NCBI RefSeq assembly: GCF_023169885.1
Contig: NZ_AP025516.1
Location: 3,823,501-3,887,500, forward strand
Length of the DNA: 64,000 bases
Reading direction: 5' to 3'
Origin: Desulfofustis limnaeus
GTDB taxonomy: Bacteria; Desulfobacterota; Desulfobulbia; Desulfobulbales; Desulfocapsaceae
Part shown: positions 45,535 through 53,971 of the stretch, one piece after another
Layout: each line of letters opens with the position of its first letter
Position numbering within the stretch: position 1 is the first letter of the stretch
Program-made: the position numbers and the translations under genes
Notes under the pieces: generated by a model
What the model saw: only the letters and a program-made list of their open reading frames with translations
The model's database searches: none
What the model was told of the DNA's origin: nothing

Positions 45535-46429
45535 AACAAAGATCACAATTCACGTTGGTTACCCGAAGGTAGCGTCAACATGGCTTCAGACTCGATTGTT
45601 GCCTTATACCAGAAATATAAAAATAGTATCCAGGGCTACTATTAAGAAATATCTACTTACAAAACAAAGCAAACGCAATATTTCCGTAGAAGGCGCAAGA
45701 ACCTACTTTGCAGAGCTTGGGCCTGGACATCTTGTTTTGTCAGATGAAGTGATTTTTTCGGGAACATATTACCAGGTACTTAGAAACATATCGAATATAA
45801 AAAAAATATTCATGGATCCAACCATCCTGATATGTATAAGACGTCAACCGGAGCTTATTGCATCTCTCTATATGTCGAATGTTAGACGAGGGGGGAAACA
45901 AAGTGTTGATAAGTTCGTAGAAAAGATACTCTCCAAATCAGAAAATAATTTATTTGATCACTTCAAACTGTTTGATTATTATCATATCATTAACCTGTTA
46001 ACAGATCAATTTGGCTCCGATAAGGTGAATTTGTTTGTGTTTGAACAATTTAAAGAAAATCAGTATGTAGCGATCAAACGCTTAGTTGAAAAATTGGATT
46101 TTGAAGTCGATTTACAAGCCATAGATTTCTCGCCAAGCAACATTTCTTATAAGGCAAACACGCTTAAAATTTCTTTGCTATTAAATAAATTCCATAGGCG
46201 AAGGTCATTGCAACGTAATGATTACATTTTAAATGTTCCATATTTGTTTAAATTATCTAACTCTTTATTGCACTATTTTAACCAGACAAGGTGGGCTGGA
46301 AAAAGACTTTCATCTAGGGAAATTCTTGGTAATAATAATTATGATAAAATTGCTAGATTATACTCAATCCCAAATGAAAAATTAGTCTGCAATAACCCTT
46401 GGTTGGAGAAGTGGGGTTACAAATTATAA
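45527..46429 (+). CDS. Sulfotransferase-family protein
   Basis: Protein of 300 aa from ATG 45527, overlapping the previous stop by 8 nt. The PAPS 5'-phosphosulfate loop reads HVGYPKVASTWLQ (residues 9-21; GYPKxxxTW is diagnostic) and the 3'-phosphate motif reads ILICIRRQPELIASLY near residue 105. It likely moves sulfate from PAPS to a glycan hydroxyl. The gene is AT-rich with codon use unlike the housekeeping genes, marking the start of the AT-rich island. The 256 nt after it hold no gene; a weak hairpin GCACAAA/TTTGTGC lies at 46463-46490. Confidence 0.82.
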   Translation: MHETKITIHVGYPKVASTWLQTRLLPYTRNIKIVSRATIKKYLLTKQSKRNISVEGARTYFAELGPGHLVLSDEVIFSGTYYQVLRNISNIKKIFMDPTILICIRRQPELIASLYMSNVRRGGKQSVDKFVEKILSKSENNLFDHFKLFDYYHIINLLTDQFGSDKVNLFVFEQFKENQYVAIKRLVEKLDFEVDLQAIDFSPSNISYKANTLKISLLLNKFHRRRSLQRNDYILNVPYLFKLSNSLLHYFNQTRWAGKRLSSREILGNNNYDKIARLYSIPNEKLVCNNPWLEKWGYKL

Positions 46430-46685
46430 GGCTGAAATCGTGTGAACCACAATAATTAATGAGCACAAATTGTTTAACGATTTTTTGTGCATACGTTGAA
46501 CGATCGGCAATGCTTCATTAAGGATTAGAATTGCTAATTTTGATATTAATAGCCTCATATGATAGCGATTAAATGGGAGAAATTGATACTAATTAAATAC
46601 AGTTTTTATATTTCTATGATTCAGTAACCTCTCAAAGTTAATGCTTGATTGACTGAAAGATTATATATGTATAAGGGAGTATCCT

Positions 46686-47303
46686 GTGCATCCTATCTTC
46701 TATCAAGAGTTCGAGAAAATATGTTCTGAAAGAAACGTTCGAGGATCGGTATTAGAGGTTGGTGCTATTCCTTCTGAAAGAAGTCTACTCTGCATGAAAT
46801 CTCTCGAGCATGTAGCGGAAAAAATGGGGGTTAATATCGATGGACCTCACGAATTTATGGATTTTAAGATAATAAAATGCAATGCAAATTCGATGGATTT
46901 GTTTGAGAATGAAAGATTTGATACAGTGTTGTGTAATGCTATGGTTGAGCACGACAAATTTTTTTGGAAAACAATATCTGAGATTAAAAGAGTTACCAAA
47001 ACTGGCGGAATGATTGTAATCGGGAGTCCGGGATATACCAATTATAAATTTGAAAAAGTCAAATCATATTTAAAAAGATGTCCTGTAATAAAAGGATTAA
47101 ATTCACATAAATACTTCAATTTTCTTTTTAATTCTACTATTACATTTCAGATCCATGCCGCACCAGGTGACTATTATAGATTCAGTCCTCAGGCTTTTAA
47201 GGAAGTTCTACTTGATGGACTGGATGATGTTGAATTGCGCGTAATTATGTTGCCACCAAGAATTATTGGCCTCGGTTTTAAAAGCAATGATGCCTTACGA
47301 TGA
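46686..47303 (+). CDS. Class I SAM-dependent methyltransferase
   Basis: Protein of 205 aa with a GTG start preceded by AAGGGAG. SVLEVGAIPSERSLLC is the SAM loop, DTVLCNAMVEHDKFFWKTISEIKRVTKTGGMIVIGSPG is the methyltransferase-11 core, and HAAPGDYYRFSPQAFKE is common in glycan-locus methyltransferases. It is strongly AT-rich, as is the surrounding island. The target is probably a sugar or lipid-linked intermediate, not determined. Confidence 0.78.
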   Translation: MHPIFYQEFEKICSERNVRGSVLEVGAIPSERSLLCMKSLEHVAEKMGVNIDGPHEFMDFKIIKCNANSMDLFENERFDTVLCNAMVEHDKFFWKTISEIKRVTKTGGMIVIGSPGYTNYKFEKVKSYLKRCPVIKGLNSHKYFNFLFNSTITFQIHAAPGDYYRFSPQAFKEVLLDGLDDVELRVIMLPPRIIGLGFKSNDALR

Positions 47304-47418
47304 TTTTTATTGGCAAAAAAGATGCTTTCCTCTAGGCGAGCTATTAATCTTTAAACTATATATTTTAATTCTCGTTGCGAGTCACTCATGATGATAACAT
47401 CAGTGGTATGAAAAACTA

Positions 47419-47718
47419 TTGAGGGTTTTCAATTTTCTGATGAAAATGCGTGATTCGAGTATTGATTTTTTGCGATCTATAATAATTTTAAATGCATTTG
47501 TTTTGCATTTAAACAGTAAGATCGGCTTGGGAATTGTTGCTTATCCATCCAGAATTATACAAGGTTTCATTTTTTCAGTAGGGGCCGTCTTTTTTTACCT
47601 TTCGGGATACTTTTCTAGGACAATTTATTATTCAAAATATGAGCAAAACCCAAAGCTTTTGTCTTGCCAGTTACTGATAAAAGGAATTCAAATCATTTTG
47701 TTGTATTTTCTCTATGTA
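47419..47718 (+). pseudogene. Acyltransferase-3 family gene, 5' fragment, cut by insertion sequence
   Basis: About 100 codons of an integral-membrane O-acyltransferase (acyltransferase_3 family): RDSSIDFLRSIIILNAFVLHL contains the conserved N-terminal Arg and His, and FSVGAVFFYLSGYFSRTI is the third-helix region. Codons run until an insertion sequence begins at about 47719, after which the frame stops inside the IS (TAG at 47731-47733). A 3' fragment is found beyond the IS elements at 49920-50436. The two fragments together lack roughly 80-100 residues expected in the middle of the family, so a deletion probably accompanied insertion. No active enzyme is expected. Confidence 0.75.
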
Positions 47719-49384
47719 GGGTCTGCTGAATAGTGTATAATAGTTTGTAATAACAAGATAAATGTTGTATGTTTTGCGTCGAAAGTGCACGAAAAATGAC
47801 AGATTCTCCTTCAAAACCTTGCACCTTCCGACCGCCCAACATGTATAAACATAACCTGAAACAGCTTGAGCTTCCCGAGTTCTCTTTACCCTTCCAAGGA
47901 GAGCTCTCCCGCGACAACAAATGGGTGAAAATGGCAGCTCTTATCCCATGGGAAGAGTTCGAGGCTCGCTACAAGAAGAACTTCGCCAAGAGTGGTACAG
48001 GATATCCTGCACTTTCTGTCAGAATGGCACTTGCCGCTTTGATCATCAAGGAAGAACTGAGGGCAAGTGACCGAGCATGCGTCGAGCAAATCACGGAGAA
48101 CCCATATCTACAGTACTTCTGTGGCCTCAAGGCTTTTATCACGTCTCCTCCGTTTGATGCCTCCCTGTTCGTCCATTTCCGCAAACGCTTCCCGGCGGAC
48201 GTGTTGAGTGAGGTCAATAATGCCATTGCCGACAGAGTTCGTAGTAACAGGCAGGACCACCCACCCAAAGATCCTCAGCCTCCCGTAAACGAGGAAGAAA
48301 CCACCACCATCTCCCCGGCACCTCCCAATCATGGCCGTTTGATGGTCGATGCAACGTGTACTCCCGCTGACATTACCTTCCCGACTGATATCAAGCTCCT
48401 CAACAAGGCCCGGGAGAAGAGTGAGCAGCTCATTGATATCCTCCATCAAGCAAGAGGAAAGGGATACAAGAAGCCTCGCTCATACCGTCAGCGCGCTCGA
48501 AAGCAATTCTTGTCCGTTGCCAAAGACAAACGGATGAGCCGTCAAAAAATACGTAGATGCCTTCGTCAACAGCTGGGATATCTGCGGCGCAATCTCAGGC
48601 ATATCGATCAACTTGCCAAGCAGGCAGGTATTGGCGCCCTGAAGCGCCGCCAATACAAGGATCTGCTGGTTATCTCAGAAGTGTTGCGCCAGCAGCAATG
48701 GATGTATGACAATCGCAGCAGGCGCATTGACGATCGTATTGTCAGCATCGAACAACCTCATGTACGTCCCATTAAACGAGGGAAAGCTGCTGCGGACACC
48801 GAGTTTGGTGCCAAAGTCAGTATCAGTCTCGTTGACGGCATTAGCTTTGTTGACACAATCAGCTGGGACAACTTCAATGAAGGTGGTGAGCTTGTCGATC
48901 AGATAGAGACCTATCGCAACCGTTTTGGCTACTACCCGGAATCGGTACATGCCGATAAGATCTATCGCAATCGTGACAATCGCCGGTACTGCAAGCAGAG
49001 AGGAATCCGCTTGTCCGGTCCCCGGCTTGGACGACCACCAAAAGTTACCGAAAGCAATGCTCAAGCTCTGAAGGATGCAGGAAAAATGGCCAGGCAGGAT
49101 GAGATCGCAAGAAATGCGGTTGAAGGTAAATTCGGTCAAGGAAAACGACGCTATAGCCTCAACCGCATCATGACCAGGCTCTCCTGCACCAGTGAGACTG
49201 CCATAATGGTGAGCTTTTTGGTTATGAACCTGAACAGGTGGCTGACCACCTTCGTTCTTTTCTTTTTTCAAAGATCAATGACGTTTTTATCGACCATACG
49301 GTCCGTCTTGTCGAGCTGGCTTGGTCCTCTATACAGGCCTGCAACCTAATGAAAAAGAAGAGGGACAACTTGTTCAGCAAGCCC
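47719..49384 (+). mobile_element. Insertion sequence, IS5/IS1182-type
   Basis: About 1.67 kb. The ends are GGGTCTGCTGAATA (left, 47719) and, read outward from the right end at 49384, GGGCTTGCTGAACA: imperfect inverted repeats of about 14 bp with three mismatches. Only TA flanks both ends, so any target duplication is 2 bp or absent. A TATAAT box at 47736-47741 may drive the transposase. The element splits an acyltransferase gene and abuts an IS200 element on its right side. If both flanks are joined they form a small palindrome (CTATG...CATAG). Confidence 0.7.
47769..49349 (+). CDS. Transposase, IS5/IS1182 type (DDE)
   Basis: Transposase of up to 526 aa; ATG 47796 (residue 10) and ATG 47841 (residue 25) are alternative starts. 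The N-terminal DUF772 domain (GYPALSVRMALAALIIKEEL; FDASLFVHFRKRF) is followed by a DDE catalytic core: MVDATCTPADI (first Asp), VHADKIYRNRDNRRYC (second Asp) and RNAVEGKFGQGKRRYSL (Glu). All three catalytic residues are present and the frame is unbroken, so the element may be active. Confidence 0.88.
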   Translation: MFCVESARKMTDSPSKPCTFRPPNMYKHNLKQLELPEFSLPFQGELSRDNKWVKMAALIPWEEFEARYKKNFAKSGTGYPALSVRMALAALIIKEELRASDRACVEQITENPYLQYFCGLKAFITSPPFDASLFVHFRKRFPADVLSEVNNAIADRVRSNRQDHPPKDPQPPVNEEETTTISPAPPNHGRLMVDATCTPADITFPTDIKLLNKAREKSEQLIDILHQARGKGYKKPRSYRQRARKQFLSVAKDKRMSRQKIRRCLRQQLGYLRRNLRHIDQLAKQAGIGALKRRQYKDLLVISEVLRQQQWMYDNRSRRIDDRIVSIEQPHVRPIKRGKAAADTEFGAKVSISLVDGISFVDTISWDNFNEGGELVDQIETYRNRFGYYPESVHADKIYRNRDNRRYCKQRGIRLSGPRLGRPPKVTESNAQALKDAGKMARQDEIARNAVEGKFGQGKRRYSLNRIMTRLSCTSETAIMVSFLVMNLNRWLTTFVLFFFQRSMTFLSTIRSVLSSWLGPLYRPAT

Positions 49385-49918
49385 TAGCATAGGTTGTATA
49401 GGATTTAGCCATGACCACGTATCGCCATGGCTCGCATACCGTTTTCTCTATCCACCTGCACGTGGTGTGGATTACGAAGTACCGTAAGAAAGTGTTGACG
49501 GAAAGTGTGGCCCTTCGAGTACGAGACATGATCCGGGAGACATGTCAACGGGAAGGGGTGGACATCATCAAAGGCCATGTGTCCAAGGACCATATCCACC
49601 TGTTCCTGTCGATTCCTCCGCAGGTGACAATAAGTCGTTTGGTGCAGAAACTGAAAGGGAAGACATCGTTCAAGCTGATGAATGAGTTTCCCCACCTGCG
49701 CAAGACGTTCTGGGGTAGACACTTTTGGGCTCGCGGGTATTTCTGCTGCAGCAGCGGCAACGTTACCGACGAGATGATCATCGAGTATATCGAGACTCAA
49801 GATGCAAGCTCCGATGATAATTTCAAGGTTGAGGGTGATGGAGAGAAGTCGGCGTAGCCGACCCCGCCAGCTTTAGCTGTTACGCGAAGCCACCGCCTTT
49901 AGGCGGTGGAGTATTCAC
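49385..49918 (+). mobile_element. IS200/IS605-type element (tnpA only)
   Basis: Single-gene IS200-like element. The right end carries the typical hairpin CCACCGCC-TTTA-GGCGGTGG (49890-49909) followed by AGTATTCAC. The left end is not resolved because the IS5/IS1182-type element lies directly against it. No tnpB accessory gene is present. Boundaries are approximate (plus or minus about 20 nt). Confidence 0.7.
49411..49857 (+). CDS. tnpA: IS200/IS605 family transposase TnpA
   Basis: Y1 HUH transposase of 148 aa. The HUH motif is H61-I-H63 (DHIHLF), and the catalytic tyrosine is Y126 (IIEYIETQ). FSIHLHVVWITKYRKKVL and the length match the IS200 family. It acts on single-stranded DNA at end hairpins; one such hairpin follows at 49890-49909. 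The reading frame is complete. Confidence 0.92.
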   Translation: MTTYRHGSHTVFSIHLHVVWITKYRKKVLTESVALRVRDMIRETCQREGVDIIKGHVSKDHIHLFLSIPPQVTISRLVQKLKGKTSFKLMNEFPHLRKTFWGRHFWARGYFCCSSGNVTDEMIIEYIETQDASSDDNFKVEGDGEKSA

Positions 49919-49919
49919 T

Positions 49920-50436
49920 CAAAATAGTTTTTTTTGATAGAAAACTTTTTTTCTATCCTTTGTTGCCCTCAATATTGATCTATTCTGCCGGATTTTTTAT
50001 ATCTGACCTAGAGTTGCGTGGAAAATTTTCATTTTATACCTTAACCTCTTTTTGGATTGCCGTTATTGCGCTATCAGCACACTTAACAGCTTGCTATTTG
50101 TTTACTGACTACAAATTTTTAGTGATAAAGAATCGTCAGATCTATACACTCATTGAAATGATCACACCGCTAATGGCAATTATCGTAATTAAGCACCTGT
50201 TTAAGGTTCGATTATTTGCAGAGTTATGTAAAAGCAAGTATTCAATATGTATTGGGATTTACAGTCTGCATTTTTATGTTATTTCAAACATGTTAATTGG
50301 CCTGCTTCAGATAAGAAATGATAACGATCGACTAGATAAAATTCTAACTTTTTTTGTAATAGCCAGTTTGTCATATCTGTGCACTTTATGGAAGTTTGAA
50401 TCTAACGCATTATCAAGGAATTATCGGTTAGAGTGA
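49920..50436 (+). pseudogene. Acyltransferase-3 family gene, 3' fragment
   Basis: The frame from just after the IS200 end to TGA at 50434-50436 encodes about 170 residues with four or more membrane helices (LFFYPLLPSILIYSAGFFI; FYTLTSFWIAVIALSAHL; ICIGIYSLHFYVISNML). The last motif, GIYSLHFYV, is the usual C-terminal signature of acyltransferase-3 proteins. It has no start codon of its own; an apparent GTG lies in the IS200 hairpin. With 47419-47718 it is one broken gene. The next 190 nt up to the IS4-type element are AT-rich with nothing recognisable. Confidence 0.7.
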
Positions 50437-50625
50437 TCAGAACCAATCTATTGTTTTCTATTCAGTTTGATAATGTATTATGTCTATTATGATTTCTTTT
50501 TATATGATTATATCGCTAATTCTTATCTGCTTCGCCACATTGAAAGAGCTTGAAATATTGACTTATATATTCATATAGAGAAATTGATTTATCCAGAATC
50601 TAGCAAGAGTAACGAGTCATTAAAA

Positions 50626-50634
50626 AGAAGCTCT
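50626..50634. repeat. Target-site duplication, left copy
   Basis: AGAAGCTCT directly before the IS4-family left inverted repeat; identical to 51961-51969 after the right inverted repeat. Confidence 0.85.
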
Positions 50635-51960
50635 CACTGGTGTCCCAACGTTGATTGAAGATCAGCGATTAACTGTTTGATAATAATATATATTTCAAAC
50701 AAAATGCCGGTTAACGATTTGAAATTCGCAGCTCTCTGCGTTACTCCCTCTCAAACTACCAAGAGGGGGGCCGGCAATGAACTCAGGCAAATTGGTCTTC
50801 TCGCAAGTGATCGATCACTTGCCCCTGCATCATCTGCGTCAGTGTATTTCTCGCTACCGCGGCAATCGCAAAGTCAAGCAGTTCAGCTGCTACGACCAAT
50901 ATCTCAGCATGGTATTCGCTCAACTCACCTATCGGGAAAGTCTACGCGATATCGAAGCCTGTCTTCGAGCCCAAAAAAGCAAGTTGTATCATATGGGCAT
51001 CCGCGGCGGTATATCGAGAAACACCCTCGCCAATGCCAACAAGGTAAGAGACTGGCGCATCTATGCCGACTTTGCTCAAGTTCTTATCGCCATTGCTCGA
51101 AACCTCTACAGCAAAGACGATTTCGGGATCGAATTGGACGAAACGGTCTACGCGCTCGATTCCACTACCATCGATCTCAGTCTCACAACATTTCCTTGGG
51201 CCCATTTCCGTTCAACCAAAGCAGCCGTCAAGCTTCATACGCTGTTGGATCTGCGTGGCAATATCCCGACATTTCTGTCGATCAGCGATGGCAAAGTGCA
51301 CGATGTCAACATCTTGGACGAACTGATCCCCGAGCCAGGCAGCTTTTATGTCATGGATCGTGGCTATCTGGACTTTTCTCGTCTTTATGCCCTGAACCAG
51401 TGGGCCTCCTTTTTTGTCATTCGAGCAAAATCAAACTTCAGATTCGCTCGCATCTATTCTCACCACGTGGACAAGGATACCGGCTTGCGGTGCGATCAGA
51501 CGGTTCGTCTCACTGGTTTCTATTCGGCCAAGGATTATCCGGCCCCCTTGCGCCGAGTGAAGTTTTACGATGCCGAAACCGACAACATCCTCGTTTTTCT
51601 GACCAACAACTTTACCCTCCCTGCACAGACCATCGCCGATCTTTATCGGTGCCGCTGGCAGGTGGAGCTGTTTTTCAAATGGATCAAGCAGCACCTGCGA
51701 ATAAAATCGTTTTTCGGCACCTCAGAGAATGCGGTCAAAACCCAGATCTGGATAGCTGTTTCAGTATACGTTGCCGTAGCGATCATCAAAAAACAGTATC
51801 GAATTGAGGCCAGCCTGTACACAATGCTACAGATTTTGAGCGTAACCGTATTTGAAAAAGTTCCACTATTACAAGTGCTTGATCAAGGCGATCACAAATC
51901 CACCCCGAGCGATACGGGCAAGCAGTTAAGATTATTCGATTAAACGTTGGGACACTAGTG
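50635..51960 (+). mobile_element. IS4-family insertion sequence (1326 bp)
   Basis: The element is bounded by inverted repeats CACTGGTGTCCCAACGTT (50635-50652) and its complement at 51943-51960, 17 of 18 bases matching. A perfect 9-bp duplication AGAAGCTCT flanks it. The transposase fills most of the length. The perfect flanks suggest a recent single insertion. It lies between the broken acyltransferase gene and a methyltransferase gene and interrupts no recognisable gene. Confidence 0.9.
50777..51943 (+). CDS. IS4-family transposase
   Basis: DDE transposase of 388 aa with a DUF4372-type N-terminal region (VFSQVIDHLPLHHLRQCISRYRGN). The catalytic residues are D128 (ALDSTTIDLS), D193 (VMDRGYLDF) and E296 within the Y-R-E-K signature (DLYRCRWQVELFFKWIKQHL). 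These are typical of the ISPepr1-like branch of IS4. The frame is intact and its TAA lies in the right inverted repeat. GAGGGG precedes the ATG. Confidence 0.93.
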   Translation: MNSGKLVFSQVIDHLPLHHLRQCISRYRGNRKVKQFSCYDQYLSMVFAQLTYRESLRDIEACLRAQKSKLYHMGIRGGISRNTLANANKVRDWRIYADFAQVLIAIARNLYSKDDFGIELDETVYALDSTTIDLSLTTFPWAHFRSTKAAVKLHTLLDLRGNIPTFLSISDGKVHDVNILDELIPEPGSFYVMDRGYLDFSRLYALNQWASFFVIRAKSNFRFARIYSHHVDKDTGLRCDQTVRLTGFYSAKDYPAPLRRVKFYDAETDNILVFLTNNFTLPAQTIADLYRCRWQVELFFKWIKQHLRIKSFFGTSENAVKTQIWIAVSVYVAVAIIKKQYRIEASLYTMLQILSVTVFEKVPLLQVLDQGDHKSTPSDTGKQLRLFD

Positions 51961-51969
51961 AGAAGCTCT
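51961..51969. repeat. Target-site duplication, right copy
   Basis: AGAAGCTCT immediately after the IS4-family right inverted repeat; pairs with 50626-50634. Confidence 0.85.
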
Positions 51970-52089
51970 AATTTTATATCAATTTCATCCTCATCTGCGA
52001 TAATATGTAGCTAAGAGATTATGATCTCTTTTCAATCGAAACTTTAAATAATTATGCTTTTATTGGTGTAGTGATTAATTGGAGTAGAT

Positions 52090-53013
52090 ATGTTAGATTT
52101 ATCAATCCGCGACCAAGATATTGATCGGGTATTCATGCCTTATGTACACCATCGACGAAAAATGAATAGCCCTTGTTCTCTCGCAGTTCTGGCCAAGGTA
52201 TATGTCCGCTGGCTGATAAAAAGGTTGCGAAAATCCACTGAACGGCTTCTTTTTGCGAAAGCACGAACCACGTCTGATGTTCAACGTGGCTATGAGGGAA
52301 AATGGAGTTCGTTTGATTATTCCTTCTACACGCCCGAGTGTTCAAGATCGGAATTGATGGAATGGAGAGGTATGCTTTATTTCGCTAATCCTTATGTCAA
52401 AGGGCGGATACAACTGCTTTTCCTTGAAAAGATCATCAAGGAACTGAGCCCAAGGAATGTTCTCGAGGTGGGTTGTGGGAGGGGAAGTATGATCGTTCCG
52501 CTCGGTCGGCGATTTACTGGGATTAAATTTTATGGTCTGGAACTGACTGCCGCAGGGGTTGGTGATGCAAGGAGATTGAGCATCAAGCAGGAGTTACCGA
52601 AAGAAATGGTAGATTACGTGCCTTTTCCAATTTCGTTCTCAGAACATGTAAGGTTGAGTTTCGTGCAGGCCTCTGGAGACCATATTCCCTTTCAAGATGG
52701 AAGCTTCGATCTCGTGTATACCAACCAGGCGCTTGAGCAGATGGATCATATAAAAGATAATGTGCTCAGAGAAATAGCCAGGGTAACGCGAAGGGCTGCT
52801 GTTTTCTCGGAACCCTTCAGGGATTGGAATGCCAGCGGAATAAGGAGAAATCGGGTTCTCGCCAGTCAATACTTTTCCGGGGCCCTCGATGATCTGAAAT
52901 CATATGGATTTGTGCCTATTTTTTCAACAGACGATATACCAAGCAAAGTTATCCTGCATACAGGCATAGTGGTGGCAGAGAAACTTGTTCAGTCGGAGTT
53001 ACGTAACAGCTGA
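52090..53013 (+). CDS. SAM-dependent methyltransferase
   Basis: Protein of 307 aa. After an N-terminal ~110-residue region without a recognised domain, the class I methyltransferase core has NVLEVGCGRGSMIVPLGR, a YGLELTAAGV acidic strand and the FQDGSFDLVYTNQALEQM motif. It probably methylates a sugar or lipid carrier in glycan assembly. ATG 52090 has a GGAG 9 nt upstream. Base composition rises back toward the locus average within this gene, marking the end of the AT-rich island. Confidence 0.8.
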   Translation: MLDLSIRDQDIDRVFMPYVHHRRKMNSPCSLAVLAKVYVRWLIKRLRKSTERLLFAKARTTSDVQRGYEGKWSSFDYSFYTPECSRSELMEWRGMLYFANPYVKGRIQLLFLEKIIKELSPRNVLEVGCGRGSMIVPLGRRFTGIKFYGLELTAAGVGDARRLSIKQELPKEMVDYVPFPISFSEHVRLSFVQASGDHIPFQDGSFDLVYTNQALEQMDHIKDNVLREIARVTRRAAVFSEPFRDWNASGIRRNRVLASQYFSGALDDLKSYGFVPIFSTDDIPSKVILHTGIVVAEKLVQSELRNS

Positions 53014-53082
53014 GATCCATTTTGTTAATAGATACCGTCAAGTAACGAAATTGCGTAGATAAAATCTCATTTCACTCAATTT

Positions 53083-53940
53083 TTACTGCCATTTGCCCTG
53101 CTTTAAACCATCTGCGGCAAGTAGAAAACGCCCCGGGTTGTCGGCATATGAAAAATCTATCGATTTCATTATCTTCTTCAGCTTGTGGAAATGAAGATAC
53201 ATGAATTCCTCCCCATAATACCCGTACACTCTGCCGTCCTCCCATTTCATTTGCCAATCAGCCGCTGAACTGTTTCGCTGGTAGCCACCGCTCGTCGTAA
53301 GAATGCGCTCCCAATAGACCCTTGGGTTACCGGAACATTTTGCTCTTCCGAGAAAATAGAGGCTTTGTTTGATTCGATTGGATGAGTTCAGAGCTTTGAG
53401 CAGCCTGCTCATGTGTTTTTCATCGACGTTGTAATGATGAGCATGGGTGACGAGTCGGTTGAAACCGAAGATCGAGCTGTAGAGCGAGTTGATCTGAGGT
53501 GTGTTGCGGTAGAGGGTGAAAGATCCCGAGAGCAGCTTGTAGCGGGAAGTTATGATATCGAAGGAATCGAGAATAGCAGGCGTTACAAAGGAAAAAATGT
53601 TACCCCAGACGACATCGATGTCGCAATGACCCCAGAAACGGTATTGGCCCAGATATTCAGCAAAAATGATTCCGAAAGCCGGGCGAAAATCACATATCTT
53701 GATCAGATTTGATGAAGAGATAGGCGGTATCACCTTGAGTCGAACAGAAACAAGTCCCTTGAATTGTTCGAGGGTCATCTGATGAAAGTAGACATTGTCA
53801 GGCTTTTCTGCTGGTTGACGATTATCTGAAAAAATATGCCAGTCGATACCCGGATTGTCTCTGCAAGAGAGCAGGAAGGCGGGCATCCAGAACGGAAAAG
53901 AACCGAAATAAGGGCTCAACAAGGCGATAGTCGAGTTCAT
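53083..53940 (-). CDS. DUF6625-like putative glycosyltransferase
   Basis: Protein of 285 aa from ATG 53940 (MNSTIALLSPYFGSFPFWMPAF); TTG 53961 would add seven residues. The opening strand PYFGSFPFWM, the NPGIDWHIFSDNR segment and the GHCDIDVVWGNI motif (a DxD-type metal site after helix RPAFGIIFAEYLGQ) fit DUF6625 (PF20330), a family predicted to have a GT-A-like fold. It is on the minus strand, opposite to the rest of the locus, and follows a sulfotransferase gene on that strand by about 30 nt. Confidence 0.72.
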   Translation of the reverse strand: MNSTIALLSPYFGSFPFWMPAFLLSCRDNPGIDWHIFSDNRQPAEKPDNVYFHQMTLEQFKGLVSVRLKVIPPISSSNLIKICDFRPAFGIIFAEYLGQYRFWGHCDIDVVWGNIFSFVTPAILDSFDIITSRYKLLSGSFTLYRNTPQINSLYSSIFGFNRLVTHAHHYNVDEKHMSRLLKALNSSNRIKQSLYFLGRAKCSGNPRVYWERILTTSGGYQRNSSAADWQMKWEDGRVYGYYGEEFMYLHFHKLKKIMKSIDFSYADNPGRFLLAADGLKQGKWQ

Positions 53941-53971
53941 GACATGACGGTACTTTTCCAAATCTGGGCGA

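Noticed and set aside
50677-51807. 376-codon frame overlapping the IS4 transposase
   Set aside because: It is Ser/Arg/Gln-rich without a domain; the overlapping frame has the full DDE and YREK motifs.
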